64,000 bases of DNA from Billgrantia azerbaijanica (GCA_004551485.1 SBLD01000009.1:1-64000); one strand, 5' to 3'; counted from the stretch's first letter, positions 9,011-26,968 are shown. The notes: generated by a model not told the origin, from the sequence alone. Numbers and translations are program-made.

Positions 9011-10521
9011 GCGCGATCGCCGCCCGCGACGCGCGACCCGGCTGGCTGGCCGGCGCCACGCCCGGCCTGCGCCTGGCACGCCATACGCTGACGCTGGTGG
9101 CGCTGGCCGTGGTGCTGCTCCCCTTCGCCGACCTGGCGATCCTCACCCGCGATCCCTGGGCCGAACTGAGCCGCCTGGCGCGCGGCCTGGCCTGGCCCGC
9201 CTGGGGCTCGCTGGAGTCGCCCGCCTCGGCGCTCGGCCTCACCGTCGCCGTGGCGCTGTGGGGCACGCTCGGCGGCCTCGTGCTGGGCTTTCCCCTGGCG
9301 CTGCTGTTCACCCGCTCGCGCCTGGTGCGCGCCGGTTGCGCCTTCGTGCGCGCCATCCACGAGCTGTTCTGGGCGCTGCTCTTCGTGCAGGTGTTCGGCC
9401 TCACGGCAACCACCGCCCTGCTGGCGCTGGCGGTGCCCTACGCCGGTATCTTCGCCAAGGTCTATGCGGAGATCCTCGAGCAGGCGCCGCGCGCCCCCCG
9501 CGAGGCGCTGGCGCCCGGCGTCGGCCGGCTGTCGCGCTTCGTCTATGCCGAGCTGCCGCTCGCCCGGGCGCGACTGGCCGCCTATACCCGCTACCGCTTC
9601 GAGTGCGCGCTGCGCGCCAGCGTGCTGCTCGGTTTCGTCGGCCTGCCGACGCTCGGCTTCCACCTGGAGACGGCCTTCCGCGAGGGGCGCTATGCCGAGG
9701 CGGGCGCCCTGCTATGGCTCTTCTACCTGCTGATCGCCACCCTGCCGTGGTGGGGGCAGCGCCGGCTGCTGCCGCTGCTGCTCGTCGGCGGGGTCTGGCT
9801 GCTCGGCCCCTGGCCGAGCGTCGACGGCGCCCTGCTGTGGCGCTTCGTGGCGGTGGACATCTGGCCGGCTGCGCTGCTCGCCGGCGACTGGGCGGGGCTC
9901 GTCGACTGGGCCACGCGCCTGCCCGCCCTGGGGCCGGCGATCGGCAACACCCTGCTGCTGGGCCTGCTCGGCACCGTGGGCGCACTCGGCGTCGCGCTGG
10001 CGCTGTGGCCGCTGGCCTGCCGCCACTTCGGCAATCGCGCTACGCGGCTCGCCGGCCACGGCCTGCTGGTCTTCCTGCGCTCCACCCCGGAGCTGATGCT
10101 CGCGTTCGTCTTCCTGCTGCTGCTCGGGCCCTCACTGCTGCCGGCCTGGCTGGCACTGGCCCTGCACAACGGCGCGCTGATCGCCTTCCTGGTGGCGCGC
10201 CACGCCGACGCCCTCACCCCTGGCATGGCGGGGCTGCCGGCGTCGGGACGGCTCGCCTACGAGCTCCTGCCGCGCGTCTACCCGGGGCTGCTGGCGCTGC
10301 TCTACTATCGCGCCGAGGTGATCCTGCGCGAGACGGCGATCCTCGGCATGCTGGGGGTGGCGACGCTTGGCTTCTACATCGAGGAGGGCTTCGACTACCT
10401 GATGTTCGACGTCGCCTTCGCTCTGCTGCTGATCACCGCCGCGCTGAACATCGCCGTGGACGCCCTGTCGCGGCGGCTGCGGCCGGGCGAAGCGCCCATC
10501 GAGGACGCCTGCGTCCGGTAG
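9007..10521 (+). CDS. double-length PhnE-like ABC permease
   Basis: 504 aa, about twice the normal PhnE size. Two copies of the ABC permease fold are present: residues ~75-235, with an EAA-type loop near APGVGRLSRFVYAELPLARA, and ~310-500, with RLAYELLPRVYPGLLALLYYR. A hydrophobic linker rich in Leu/Trp separates them. One chain probably supplies both membrane domains of the importer. GTG start overlapping the ATPase stop by 4 bp (GTGA). Typical PhnE-type transporters use a homodimer or two separate permeases. Confidence 0.85.
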
Positions 10522-10547
10522 TCACTCTCGGCCTCATCCTCCCGGAG

Positions 10548-10910
10548 TCACTCCCCCGGCACCAGCGCGGTGACGGTGATCTCGACCCTCAGTTCGTCGG
10601 CGGGCATGGGCGCGCAGACGCAGGTGCGCGCCGGGGCGTGGCCGGTGGGCACCCAGGCGTCCCACACCGCGTTCATGGCGGCGAAGTCGTGTCCGTCCTT
10701 GAGGTAGATGGTCGCCGAGAGCAGGTGCTCACGGTCGGAGCCGATCTCGGCGAGCAGGGCATCCAGGCGCTCCAGCATGCTCTTGGTCTGGGCGGTGATG
10801 TCGCCGTGGCGCGCTTCGGGGCCGGCGACCTGGCCGCACAGCCAGGCCACGCCGTTGTGGATCACGGCGCGGCTCATGCGCGCCTTGGTGTCGTGCCGGG
10901 TAATCGTCAT
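10548..10910 (-). CDS. RidA/YjgF family protein
   Basis: 120 aa, close to family length. RidA proteins are small trimeric enamine/imine deaminases or related ligand-binding proteins. Visible features: the N-terminal strand [15 protein letters not shown], the [23 protein letters not shown] helix, [10 protein letters not shown], and the C-terminal [24 protein letters not shown] in which the conserved Arg (PAR) lies. It resembles the RutC-like/COG0251 subgroup more than canonical RidA. Start fixed by AAGGAG 7 bp before the ATG. Convergent with the importer; no operon partner. Confidence 0.85.
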   Translation of the reverse strand: MTITRHDTKARMSRAVIHNGVAWLCGQVAGPEARHGDITAQTKSMLERLDALLAEIGSDREHLLSATIYLKDGHDFAAMNAVWDAWVPTGHAPARTCVCAPMPADELRVEITVTALVPGE

Positions 10911-11112
10911 GTCGAGGCTCCTTGAGAGACAGCTGCTATCATAGAGGGCTTTGCCCTCGGGCCGCCATGGGCGCCCATCCAGGGCAATCGCATGATGCAA
11001 TGCTTTCTCATCGAACGGCCCTCCCACAGCAGGAATCGCCCATCGCCGAGAGCCATTCTTGTCGTGCGATCGCCTTAGGGCGCCCATCTTGCCAGCACAC
11101 ACGGAGGTCGTC

Positions 11113-12300
11113 ATGGGTTACCGCACCCTGCTGCGGAATCATCGCGGACTGCTCGGCATCGCCTTTCTGGCCATGTTCTCCTCCAGCCTGGGCCAGAGCT
11201 TCTTCGTCGGGCTCTTCCAGGCGCCGATCAGCGAACGGCTGGGGCTCTCCGCCGGCCAGTTCGGCACCGCCTACGCCCTGGTCACGCTGGTCGCCGGCTT
11301 CGTCATGTTGCGCCTGGGGCCGGCCATCGACTGGGTCGCCCCGCGACGCTTCGCGCTGCTCGTGCTCGCCGCCCTGGCCACCGGCGTGGGGCTGCTGACG
11401 CTTGCGCCCTGGTGGGGCCTGGGGCTGCTCGGCCTGGGCCTGGTGCGCCTGTGCGGCCAGGGCATGATGAGCCATCTGGGCAACACGCTGGCGGGGCGCG
11501 AGTTCACCACGCTGCGTGGACGCGCCCTGGGGCTGGTCGGCATGGGCATCATGCTCGGCGAGACGGCGCTGCCGCCGCTGATGGCGGCGCTGCTGGTGTG
11601 GTTCGGCTGGCGAGAACTGTGGTGGCTGTTCGGCCTGGTGCTGGCGGGCCTCTGGCTGCCACTGCTGCGGTACGGCCCCTGGCCGCCGGCGCCGGGGACG
11701 CGCCCGCGCCGCGGCCAGCGCCACGACGGCCCGCGTCCCTTCCGCGAACGGCGCTTCTGGCAGCTGCTGCCGCTGCTGATGACGCTGCCGATCACCATGA
11801 CGGGGCTGTTCATCTACCAGGCGCGCCTGACCGAGGACCTCGGCAGCAGCCTCGCCGTCTATGCCCTGGCACTCACCGGCATGGGGCTCGCCAAGCTCCC
11901 CGGGGCCCTGCTGGGTGGGCGCTGGGTCGACCGCCTGGGGCCGGTGCGTCTGGCGCGGCTCTACCTCTTGCCCTATGCCCTGGCGCTGGCCGTGGCCCTC
12001 ACGCTGGGGGGCCATGCGGGGGTATGGCTACTCATGGTCGGCGGCGGGCTCGCCATGGGGGCCCAGGAGTCCATCGCCACCAGCCTGCTCGTGCGCCTGT
12101 GGGGCGCCGAGCACCTGGGCACGGTGCGCGCCACCCTGAGCGCGGCCATGGTCTTCTCCACCGGGCTCGCCCCGGCGGTGCTCGGCCTGGCGCTCGACCT
12201 CGGGGCCCCCTTCGAGGCCGTACTCGCCGGCATGCTGGCCTTCCTGGTCGCCGGCTGGTGGCTGGCCCAGGGGGTGTTGGGCGAGGCGGCGCGCCGCTGA
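11113..12300 (+). CDS. MFS transporter
   Basis: 395 aa with about 12 hydrophobic segments and the short cytoplasmic loop between TM2 and TM3 ([14 protein letters not shown]) of the major facilitator superfamily. A second-half equivalent reads [15 protein letters not shown]. The central loop (residues ~190-215) is basic. Start set by GGAGG 8 bp upstream of the ATG. It stands alone between the RidA gene (divergent) and the porin gene (convergent). Substrate and direction of transport cannot be told. Confidence 0.8.
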   Translation: MGYRTLLRNHRGLLGIAFLAMFSSSLGQSFFVGLFQAPISERLGLSAGQFGTAYALVTLVAGFVMLRLGPAIDWVAPRRFALLVLAALATGVGLLTLAPWWGLGLLGLGLVRLCGQGMMSHLGNTLAGREFTTLRGRALGLVGMGIMLGETALPPLMAALLVWFGWRELWWLFGLVLAGLWLPLLRYGPWPPAPGTRPRRGQRHDGPRPFRERRFWQLLPLLMTLPITMTGLFIYQARLTEDLGSSLAVYALALTGMGLAKLPGALLGGRWVDRLGPVRLARLYLLPYALALAVALTLGGHAGVWLLMVGGGLAMGAQESIATSLLVRLWGAEHLGTVRATLSAAMVFSTGLAPAVLGLALDLGAPFEAVLAGMLAFLVAGWWLAQGVLGEAARR

Positions 12301-12329
12301 GCCAAGAGGGTCGCAGGCACCATCAAGAA

Positions 12330-12349
12330 GCCCGCGGCACGCCGCGGGC
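12330..12349. terminator. palindromic terminator-like hairpin between convergent genes
   Basis: GCCCGCGGC and GCCGCGGGC form a perfect 9-bp stem with a 2-base centre. On the minus strand it is followed by TTCTT, so it may end porin transcription; on the plus strand it has no T-run. A second stem, CGGTAA/TTACCG (12361-12386), lies next to it. Confidence 0.5.
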
Positions 12350-12397
12350 AAGGATCGAAACGGTAAGCGCGGCCCGGCAATTACCGAGCCGCCGGCC

Positions 12398-14176
<1,779 letters not shown>

Positions 14177-14198
14177 CTAACTGTACGCCAACGCCGCT

Positions 14199-14212
14199 CT
14201 TAATCGTTTAAG
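14199..14212. promoter_or_regulatory. LacI-type operator-like site 2
   Basis: CTTAATCGTTTAAG is a near-palindrome (12 of 14) closely similar to site 1, with the same central CG. It lies about 137 bp upstream of the importer's first gene. Two similar sites ~180 bp apart between divergent genes would suit one LacI-type repressor controlling both sides. Confidence 0.5.
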
Positions 14213-14348
14213 ACTACAGCGGCAACAGCCTACGACATTCGCCTTGCCGAGTGCAGCGAGCGGCTGTCGGATCCACGATCACGCCAAGCCATGCGCAACA
14301 TCGCAGGCACGACGACAATCGTCACAACAACAACCGCGAGGATTCACG

Positions 14349-15617
14349 ATGCTCAAGAAGACGCTGATTTCCGCCATCGCCCTGGCCGGCGGGACCGCCG
14401 CCTTCACCGGCCAGGCCCAGGCCGCCGACCTGACCATCTCCTGCGGCGCCGTGGGCGCCGAGCTGCAGCTCTGCCAGGAGGGGGTCGCCGCCTGGGAAGC
14501 GAAGACCGGCCATGAGGTCGACATCGTCTCGACACCCAACTCCTCCACCGAGCGCCTGTCGCTCTACCAGCAGATCCTCTCCGCCCAGTCCAGCGACATC
14601 GACGTGATGCAGATCGACGTGGTGTGGCCGGGGCTGCTGGGCAACCACCTGCTCGACCTGAACGAGACGCTGGGCGAGGAGGCCGCCGCGGGCCACTTCG
14701 ATGCCATCATCTCCAACAACACCGTCGACGGTCGGCTGGTGGCCATGCCGTGGTTCACCGATGCCGGGGTGCTCTACTACCGCAAGGACTTGCTCGAGAA
14801 GCATGGCTTCGCCCCGCCCGAGACCTGGCAGGAGATGACCGACATCGCCGCCGCGATCCAGGCCGCCGAGCGTGAGGCCGGGGACAAGATGTGGGGCTAT
14901 GTCTTCCAGGGCCGTGCCTACGAGGGGCTGACCTGCAACGCCCTGGAGTGGGTCGCCAGCCACGGTGGCGGCACCATCGTCGACGCCGAAGGCGAGATCA
15001 CCATCGACAACGAGCGCGCCGCCGCGGCGCTGGACCTGGCCGCCACCTGGATCGGCGACATCTCGCCGAACGGCGTGCTCAACTACACCGAGGAGGAGGC
15101 CCGCGGCGTCTTCCAGACCGGCAACGCGGTGTTCATGCGCAATTGGCCCTACGCCTGGTCGCTGGCCCAGAGCGAAGAGAGCGAAGTGGCCGGCAAGGTG
15201 GGCGTGGTCAAGCTGCCGCACGGTCCCGACGGGGAAAGTGCCGCGACCCTGGGCGGCTGGAACCTGGCGGTCTCGAAGTACAGCGAAAACCCCGAGCTCG
15301 CCGCGGACCTGGTGGCCTTCCTGACCGGCGAGGCCGAACAGAAGCGCCGCGCCATCGAGGGCGCCTACAACCCGACCCTCGCCGCCCTTTACGAGGACGA
15401 AGAGGTCCTTGCGGCCGTGCCCTTCTTCGGCACCCTCTACGCCACCTTCACCAACGCCGTGGCCCGCCCGTCGGCCCCCACCGGCGACAACTACGGCCGG
15501 GTGAGCAACGGCTTCTTCAACGCCGTGCACAATGTGCTGTCCGGCAACCAGAGCGGTGCCGAGGCCGTCAGCCAACTCGATAGCGAACTGTCGAGGATCA
15601 AGCGTCGTCGCTGGTAA
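14349..15617 (+). CDS. alpha-glucoside ABC transporter, substrate-binding protein (AglE-like, copy 1)
   Basis: 422 aa. Signal peptide MLKKTLISAIALAGGTAAF, cut near AQA. Mature protein is a family 1 extracellular solute-binding protein: VDIVSTPNSSTERLSLYQQ, SSDIDVMQIDVVWPGLL, LVAMPWFTDAGVLYYRKDLL, and the signature region AVFMRNWPYAWSLAQ. Two early Cys residues (SCGAV...LC) could pair. First gene of an aglEFGAK-type operon; the arrangement matches the Sinorhizobium agl genes for sucrose, maltose and trehalose. A close paralogue lies at 22063. GAGGA precedes the ATG. Confidence 0.88.
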   Translation: MLKKTLISAIALAGGTAAFTGQAQAADLTISCGAVGAELQLCQEGVAAWEAKTGHEVDIVSTPNSSTERLSLYQQILSAQSSDIDVMQIDVVWPGLLGNHLLDLNETLGEEAAAGHFDAIISNNTVDGRLVAMPWFTDAGVLYYRKDLLEKHGFAPPETWQEMTDIAAAIQAAEREAGDKMWGYVFQGRAYEGLTCNALEWVASHGGGTIVDAEGEITIDNERAAAALDLAATWIGDISPNGVLNYTEEEARGVFQTGNAVFMRNWPYAWSLAQSEESEVAGKVGVVKLPHGPDGESAATLGGWNLAVSKYSENPELAADLVAFLTGEAEQKRRAIEGAYNPTLAALYEDEEVLAAVPFFGTLYATFTNAVARPSAPTGDNYGRVSNGFFNAVHNVLSGNQSGAEAVSQLDSELSRIKRRRW

Positions 15618-15631
15618 CTCAGGAGACCTCC

Positions 15632-17445
<1,814 letters not shown>

Positions 17446-17472
17446 TCTCAAATGACCCGCAAGGATCTCTCG

Positions 17473-19098
<1,626 letters not shown>

Positions 19099-19112
19099 CA
19101 CCACACAAGCAG

Positions 19113-19132
19113 GCCGGCCCCGAGGGGCCGGC
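19113..19132 (+). other. perfect intra-operon hairpin
   Basis: GCCGGCCCC-GA-GGGGCCGGC, a 9-bp stem between glucosidase 1 and the ATPase gene. It has no T-run and is followed directly by the AAGGAG site of the next gene. It could protect an upstream mRNA 3' end or weaken read-through. Confidence 0.5.
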
Positions 19133-19145
19133 AAGGAGTCGCCAG

Positions 19146-20252
<1,107 letters not shown>

Positions 20253-20296
20253 GCGCGCCAGCCGGCCCATCGGCCTTCCCTCCTCCATCCATCCCC

Positions 20297-20320
20297 GGAC
20301 GGGCGCCGCGGCGCCCGTCC
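20297..20320 (+). other. perfect 24-bp palindrome between ATPase and second glucosidase
   Basis: GGACGGGCGCC-GC-GGCGCCCGTCC gives an 11-bp GC stem, 12 bp before the start codon of the second glucosidase and just before its CAGGAG site. It has no T-run. Likely an mRNA stability or partial attenuation element that sets relative expression of the upstream and downstream genes. Confidence 0.5.
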
Positions 20321-20332
20321 CAGGAGCCCCCT

Positions 20333-21979
<1,647 letters not shown>

Positions 21980-22062
21980 GTCACCTGGGGAGGATGCCAT
22001 GCCAACCACAACAGCCTCCTTCCCCTTGCGACATCACAACCACAACCCTGGAGACTCCTGAA

Positions 22063-23367
22063 ATGCCTAGCCTCGTCACATTCTCACCGCGTCCCGCCAT
22101 GTGCCTGCTCAAAGGCAGCGCCGGCGCCCTGCTGCTCGGCGGCGCGTTCCTGGCGGCGCCCCAGGTGCTGGCGGAGGAAATCGCCATCGCCTGCGGCGCC
22201 GGCGACGCCGCCGACTACTGCCCCATCGCCGCCCGGCAGTGGGCCGAACGGACCGGGCACAGCGTGAAGGTGGTCTCCACCCCCAACGACACCACCGAGA
22301 AGCTGTCGCTCTACCAGCAGTTGCTCGGCAGCGGCTCCAGCGATATCGACGTGCTGATGGTCGACATCGTCTGGCCCGGCATGCTCGACAACCACCTCGC
22401 GGACCTCGGCGAGTACCTGCCCGCGGACGCCACCCACGGCTTCTTCCCGGCGCTGATCGACAACAACACCGTCGACGGCCGCCTGCTGGCGATGCCCTGG
22501 TACACCGACGCCGGGCTGCTCTACTACCGCAAGGACCTGCTGGAGAAGTACGGCCATGAGGTGCCCGAGACCTGGCAGGAACTGACCGCGACCGCCGAGG
22601 CGATCCAGGCCGCCGAGCGCGAGGCCGGCAACGACGACTTCTGGGGCTTCTCCTTCCAGGGCCGCGCCTACGAGGGGCTGACCTGCAATGCCCTGGAATG
22701 GGTGGCGAGCCACGGCGGCGGTACCCTCGTCGATGGCGAGGGCAAGGTGACCATCGACAACCCCCGCGCCGCCGCGGCGCTCGACCTGGCCGCCTCCTGG
22801 ATCGGCACCATCTCGCCGGAGGGGGCGCTGAACCACACCGAGGAGGAGACCCGCGGCATCTTCCAGTCCGGCAACGCCCTGTTCCTGCGCAACTGGCCCT
22901 ATGTCTGGTCGCTGGCCAACGGCGAGGGCAGCGCGGTGGCCGGCAAGATCGGTATCGCTCCGCTGCCCCACGGCCCGGAGGGCGAGCCTCGGGCCACCCT
23001 GGGCGGCTGGAACTTCGCCGTGTCGCGCCACTCCGAGCACCCCGCGCTCGCCGCCGACCTGGTCGCCTTCATCACCTCCCGGGAGCAGCAGAAGGCCCAT
23101 GCCATCCGGATGGGCATGAACCCGACCATCGAGGCGCTCTACCAGGACGCGGAGGTACTGGCCAGCAACCCCGCCATGGGCGAGCTCTACGAGACGCTGC
23201 GTAATGGCGTGCCCCGTCCCGCCTCGGTGACCGGCGATGCCTATTCCCGCGTCTCCAACGCCTTCTTCAACCGCACCCACCAGGTGCTCTCCGGCGAGCT
23301 GGACGGCGCCACCGCGGTCCACCAACTGGACCGCGAACTCAAGCGTCTCGGCCGGCGCGGCTGGTAA
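22063..23367 (+). CDS. alpha-glucoside ABC transporter, substrate-binding protein (copy 2)
   Basis: 434 aa paralogue of the protein at 14349. Signal peptide through about LAAPQVLAEE. Shared blocks include VSTPNDTTEKLSLYQQLL, SSDIDVLMVDIVWPGML, AMPWYTDAGLLYYRKDLLEKYG and ALFLRNWPYVWSLA. No second permease set is present, so both binding proteins probably deliver to the one AglF/AglG channel, widening the ligand range. An 83-bp gap separates it from glucosidase 2; the start ATG follows a GGAGACTCCT stretch. Confidence 0.87.
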   Translation: MPSLVTFSPRPAMCLLKGSAGALLLGGAFLAAPQVLAEEIAIACGAGDAADYCPIAARQWAERTGHSVKVVSTPNDTTEKLSLYQQLLGSGSSDIDVLMVDIVWPGMLDNHLADLGEYLPADATHGFFPALIDNNTVDGRLLAMPWYTDAGLLYYRKDLLEKYGHEVPETWQELTATAEAIQAAEREAGNDDFWGFSFQGRAYEGLTCNALEWVASHGGGTLVDGEGKVTIDNPRAAAALDLAASWIGTISPEGALNHTEEETRGIFQSGNALFLRNWPYVWSLANGEGSAVAGKIGIAPLPHGPEGEPRATLGGWNFAVSRHSEHPALAADLVAFITSREQQKAHAIRMGMNPTIEALYQDAEVLASNPAMGELYETLRNGVPRPASVTGDAYSRVSNAFFNRTHQVLSGELDGATAVHQLDRELKRLGRRGW

Positions 23368-23422
23368 GCCAGTGGAGTGCCGCCGCGGCCCGGCCTGTCC
23401 CGGCCGGCCGCGGCGGGGTATC

Positions 23423-23590
23423 CTAGGAGCCTGTCGGACTTAACACTGATCTGCTACAAAACCCGGTCTTTCGGCCAATTTCATTCGATCGGATTCGTTA
23501 AATAGCCCGCTATTCGCCTCATCCGATCGATAAACTTGTCTCGAAATCCGTGTTTCTCGCGACGATCGGTCAAATCCGACAGGCTCCTAG
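23423..23590. mobile_element. 168-bp MITE-like palindromic element
   Basis: The ends are CTAGGAGCCTGTCGGACTT and, inverted, CTAGGAGCCTGTCGGATTT. The inner part is also an imperfect palindrome (CGATCGGAT...ATCCGATCG, then ATAGC-CC-GCTAT-like at the centre), so the whole element can fold into one long hairpin. It contains no gene. It is AT-richer than its surroundings, and lies between the second binding-protein gene and the LacI-type gene, where it may act as a terminator or processing site. A degenerate end of the same family is at 46285. Confidence 0.8.
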
Positions 23591-23618
23591 ACGACGAAGT
23601 ATTTAGCTGGAAACGAAC

Positions 23619-24668
23619 GTGCCTTCATCGCCGCGTCGCATCACCCTCAAGGACCTGGCCCGCGAGCTGGGCGTCTCCACGGCGACCATCTCCAACGCCT
23701 TCAACCGTCCGGACCAGCTCTCGCCCAAGCTGCGCGAGCACATCCTCACCGAGGCGCGGCGCCTGGGCTACAGCGGCCCGGACGCCAAGGCACGTAGCCT
23801 GCGCACCGGCCGCTCGCGGATCATCGCGGTGATCCTCGCCGAAACCCTCACCTACAGCCTCAACGATGCCGTGGCCAGCGAGCTGCTCGCGGGGATTGCC
23901 GAGGTGCTCGACGCCCAGGGCCACACCCTGCTGCTGCTGTCGGGCCGCCAGAACACGGCGGTCCCCGGCTCGTCGAGCATCGCCGACGGCTTCATCATCT
24001 ACGGCCTGATGCCGAGCCTGAAGCTGTTCGCCGACCTGCCCGCCGAGCGCCCACTGGTGGCCGTGGACTTCAGCATCGAGGGCCATGCGGTGGTGCATGT
24101 CGACAACGAGCCGGCGAGCTATGCCATTGCCCGCCATGCCCTGCGCACGCCGCCGAAGCGCCCGGCGGTGGTCAACCTGCGCCTCACCGAGCAGCCCTGC
24201 AACGGTCGCATCACCGCCGACCAGGCACTGCTGTCGTCCGACCGCACCATCACCCGGGCGCGTCTCGCCGGCTTCCAGCGCGCCTTCGTCGAGGCCGGCA
24301 TCGACCCGGTCACGGTGCCGATGTGGAACGTCGAGGAGAACACCTTCGCGGTGTGTGAACCGGTGATCGCCGACCTCCTCGACCTGCCCGACGACCAGCG
24401 GCCGGACCTGCTGCTGTGCATGTCCGACCGCATCGCCCTGACCGCGCTGACGCTCGCCGAACAGCGTGGCATCCGCGTGCCCGAGGAGTTGCGCATCACC
24501 GGCTTCGACGGCATCGCCGAGGGCCAGTACCGCGCCCCGCGGCTGACCACCGTGCGCCAGGACAGCGTCGAGAAGGGGCGCCTCGCCGCGCGCATGATCC
24601 TCGGCCTGGCTCCCGCCGAATCGCAGCTGCTGCACACCCGGCTGGTGCTCGGCGAAACCTGCCCCTGA
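23619..24668 (+). CDS. LacI-family regulator, likely of the alpha-glucoside genes (AglR-like)
   Basis: 349 aa. The N-terminal ~55 residues are a LacI helix-turn-helix with hinge helix: ITLKDLARELGVSTATISNAF and ILTEARRLGYSGPD. The rest is a periplasmic-binding-protein-like effector domain (VVHVDNEPASYAIARHAL; LLLCMSDRIALTALTLAEQRG; ELRITGFDGIAEGQYRAPRLTTVRQD). GTG start at 23619 with a poor ribosome site. Target sites are probably the two CG-centred palindromes at 14018 and 14199. It sits downstream of the operon, separated by the palindromic element, whereas rhizobial aglR lies upstream. Confidence 0.9.
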   Translation: MPSSPRRITLKDLARELGVSTATISNAFNRPDQLSPKLREHILTEARRLGYSGPDAKARSLRTGRSRIIAVILAETLTYSLNDAVASELLAGIAEVLDAQGHTLLLLSGRQNTAVPGSSSIADGFIIYGLMPSLKLFADLPAERPLVAVDFSIEGHAVVHVDNEPASYAIARHALRTPPKRPAVVNLRLTEQPCNGRITADQALLSSDRTITRARLAGFQRAFVEAGIDPVTVPMWNVEENTFAVCEPVIADLLDLPDDQRPDLLLCMSDRIALTALTLAEQRGIRVPEELRITGFDGIAEGQYRAPRLTTVRQDSVEKGRLAARMILGLAPAESQLLHTRLVLGETCP

Positions 24669-24680
24669 ACGCCTCGCCGC

Positions 24681-24700
24681 CGCCACCCGGAGGGGTGGCG
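24681..24700. terminator. hairpin between convergent LacI-type and receptor genes
   Basis: CGCCACCC-GGAG-GGGTGGCG, an 8-bp stem with a 4-nt loop, 13 bp after the LacI-type stop and 35 bp before the receptor's stop. No strong T-run in either direction, so terminator function is plausible only. Confidence 0.5.
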
Positions 24701-24734
24701 ACGGCGATCATTCGCTGCCTCGAGGCGTGGGCGA

Positions 24735-26918
24735 TCAGAACGCCGTCGACAGCTCGACGAAGGCGGTGCGCGGCGCGCCGACGCTGAGACCGGCCCCGTA
24801 GGGCTGATCCGGGCCGCTCAGGCTGAAGTAGTCCTGGTCGAACAGGTTCTTCACGCCGAAGCCCAGCGTCGTGCTGTCCCCCAGGCCTGCCAGCTGGTAG
24901 TCGGCGCGCAGGTTCCAGACCATGTAGCCGGGCATGCGGCCCCAGCGGCGGCCGAAGTCGTCGCGGGTCAACTCCTCGGTTTCGTGGTTGTCGGTGTACT
25001 GACTCGACTGGGCATAGCCCTCCAGGCTGTAGGTCCAGGCGCTGCGCTGGTATTGCGCGCCCAGGTTGCCGACCCAGTGGGAGTAGTAGGGCAGGTCGTT
25101 GCCGTCCAGCTCATCTTCCCGGAACTCGGCCTGGGTGTAGGCCAGGTTACCGTGCACGTTGAGGCCGTTGCCGAAGTCATAGGCCGCGCCCAGTTCCACG
25201 CCGTAGTGGCGGGTCTTGCCGCGGTTGACGTGGTGCCCCAGATCGTCGTTCCACTGCAGCTTGTTGCTGAAGTTGATGTTGAACAGGGTCGCCTCGGCGC
25301 TCAGGCCGCCGTCACGATAGCGCCCCCCCAGTTCCACGGTGCGCGCGATCTCCGGCTCCAGCGGGTTCTCGGTGGAGTCGGCGAGTTGCAGGTGCTGCAG
25401 GGTGCCGAAGGAGGTGTTGTAGTTGGCGAACAGCTGGGTGCGCGGTGACAGGCGGTAGCCGACGCTCAGCGAGGGCAGCGCCTTGGTGTAGTCCTGCTCG
25501 TTGCGGAAGTCGTTCGGCTGGTTCTTCCTGACCCGGCTGTGGCGGAAGACTTCCACATTCTCGAAACGCACGCCCGGCGTGACGGTCCAGCGGCCGAACC
25601 TGACCTGGTCGTCCACGTAGAGGGCATGGGCGGTGGTACCGGTCTCGTCCCGGGTGCGCAGCACCCCCTCGATGGACTTCGGCGAGCTGCCCGCCTCGAA
25701 ACCGTTCCAGCGCACCCGGTCCAGGTCGGCCTCCTCCTTGACGAAGCGATAGCCCACCGAGACCTCGTGCGTGGTGTCGCCCGCCGCGAACAGTCGGCTG
25801 TAGCGCGGCTCGATGCCGTAGACGTCGTATTCACGTCCCCATTCGTCGAAGCGCTGCAGGCCAAAGTTGTTATCGGGAGCGACTTGCAGGCCGTAGAGCC
25901 GGAAGGTGTTGGCGTAGAACCCCTGCACCTCGAACTCCTGGTCGTCGCCGAGGAAGTGGGTGTAGCGCAGCCGCGCCTCGCTGCGATCGCCTTCGAAGCG
26001 GTTGAACGGAAAGCGCGACTGGAAAGGGTCCTCGGCGAACTGCTCGGGATTGAGGCCGCCGGGAAGCTCCGTCTCGGCCTCGAAGTAGCGCAGGTGACCG
26101 TCCAGCTTCTGGCTGTCGCTCAGCCAGGTCTCGCCCTTGAGCATCAGATCGTCGATGTCCTCGTCGGAGTGCTCGCGGAAGTTGCCGCCGTGGCTGCCGG
26201 AGTAGAGCAGCATCAGGCCGGTATCGGGCGTGACCCAGCCACCGACCGAGGCGTTGACCTGGCCGCGCAGGTTGTCTTCCCCATCGCCGGTGGCCCGCTC
26301 GCCGCGCACGGTGATCCGGCGCGTGGTCTCCTCGGGGATCGGCGGCGTCACGAAGTTGATCACCCCGCCGACGTTCTGCGGCCCGTAGCGCACCGAGCCG
26401 CCCCCCTTGACCACGTCGATGGCCTCCAGGTTGCCCAGCGAGATCGGCGCGATGGAGAGCTGCGGCTGGCCGTAGGGGGCGAAGGAGAGCGGCATGCCAT
26501 CCAGCAGGATGGTGGACTTCTCGGAGAAGCGGGACTTCAGGCCGCGCACCCCGACGCTCAGGGCGTGGTTGGCGCCGTAGCTCTCCGACTGCACCCGCAC
26601 CTGCATGCCGGGGATCTTGCGAAACGCCTCGGTGAGGCTGAAGGCACCCGCCTGCGAGAAGGTCTCCCGATCGACCCGGTGGCGGGCGCCGGGGAACTCA
26701 TGCAGGGTGCGCTCGCCGATCCGTTCCAGCCAGTTGCCGCTCACCACCAAGGTGTCCAGCTTCTCCTGCCCTCCCGCCTCGCTCGACGGGGCGGTCTCCT
26801 GCGCCCAGGTCTGGCCCAGCATGGCGCCCAGTACGGCGACGCCGAGCGCACTACGGCGGAACGGTCGCCACGCTCGCGGGGTGATTCCAAAAGTGGCGAG
26901 AGATCGACTCTCTCTCAT
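24735..26918 (-). CDS. FecA-like TonB-dependent siderophore receptor
   Basis: 727 aa outer-membrane receptor. Signal peptide through about GAMLGQTWAQE, a TonB-box-like LDTLVVSG, and a plug domain (residues ~50-170) with VRGLKSRFSEKSTILLDGMP, APYGQPQLSIAPISLGNLE and GGGSVRYGPQNVGGVINFVT, close to FecA. The beta-barrel ends in FVELSTAF. The N-terminal signalling (STN) domain of FecA is absent. Divergent from the FecB-like importer gene, with a Fur-box-like site in the gap. Likely takes up the ferric complex of the citrate-based siderophore made by the neighbouring genes. Confidence 0.9.
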   Translation of the reverse strand: MRESRSLATFGITPRAWRPFRRSALGVAVLGAMLGQTWAQETAPSSEAGGQEKLDTLVVSGNWLERIGERTLHEFPGARHRVDRETFSQAGAFSLTEAFRKIPGMQVRVQSESYGANHALSVGVRGLKSRFSEKSTILLDGMPLSFAPYGQPQLSIAPISLGNLEAIDVVKGGGSVRYGPQNVGGVINFVTPPIPEETTRRITVRGERATGDGEDNLRGQVNASVGGWVTPDTGLMLLYSGSHGGNFREHSDEDIDDLMLKGETWLSDSQKLDGHLRYFEAETELPGGLNPEQFAEDPFQSRFPFNRFEGDRSEARLRYTHFLGDDQEFEVQGFYANTFRLYGLQVAPDNNFGLQRFDEWGREYDVYGIEPRYSRLFAAGDTTHEVSVGYRFVKEEADLDRVRWNGFEAGSSPKSIEGVLRTRDETGTTAHALYVDDQVRFGRWTVTPGVRFENVEVFRHSRVRKNQPNDFRNEQDYTKALPSLSVGYRLSPRTQLFANYNTSFGTLQHLQLADSTENPLEPEIARTVELGGRYRDGGLSAEATLFNINFSNKLQWNDDLGHHVNRGKTRHYGVELGAAYDFGNGLNVHGNLAYTQAEFREDELDGNDLPYYSHWVGNLGAQYQRSAWTYSLEGYAQSSQYTDNHETEELTRDDFGRRWGRMPGYMVWNLRADYQLAGLGDSTTLGFGVKNLFDQDYFSLSGPDQPYGAGLSVGAPRTAFVELSTAF

Positions 26919-26968
26919 AGCGTTATCTCCTGATGATCCCGTTGCTCAAAACCTTGCTCAACAAATTG

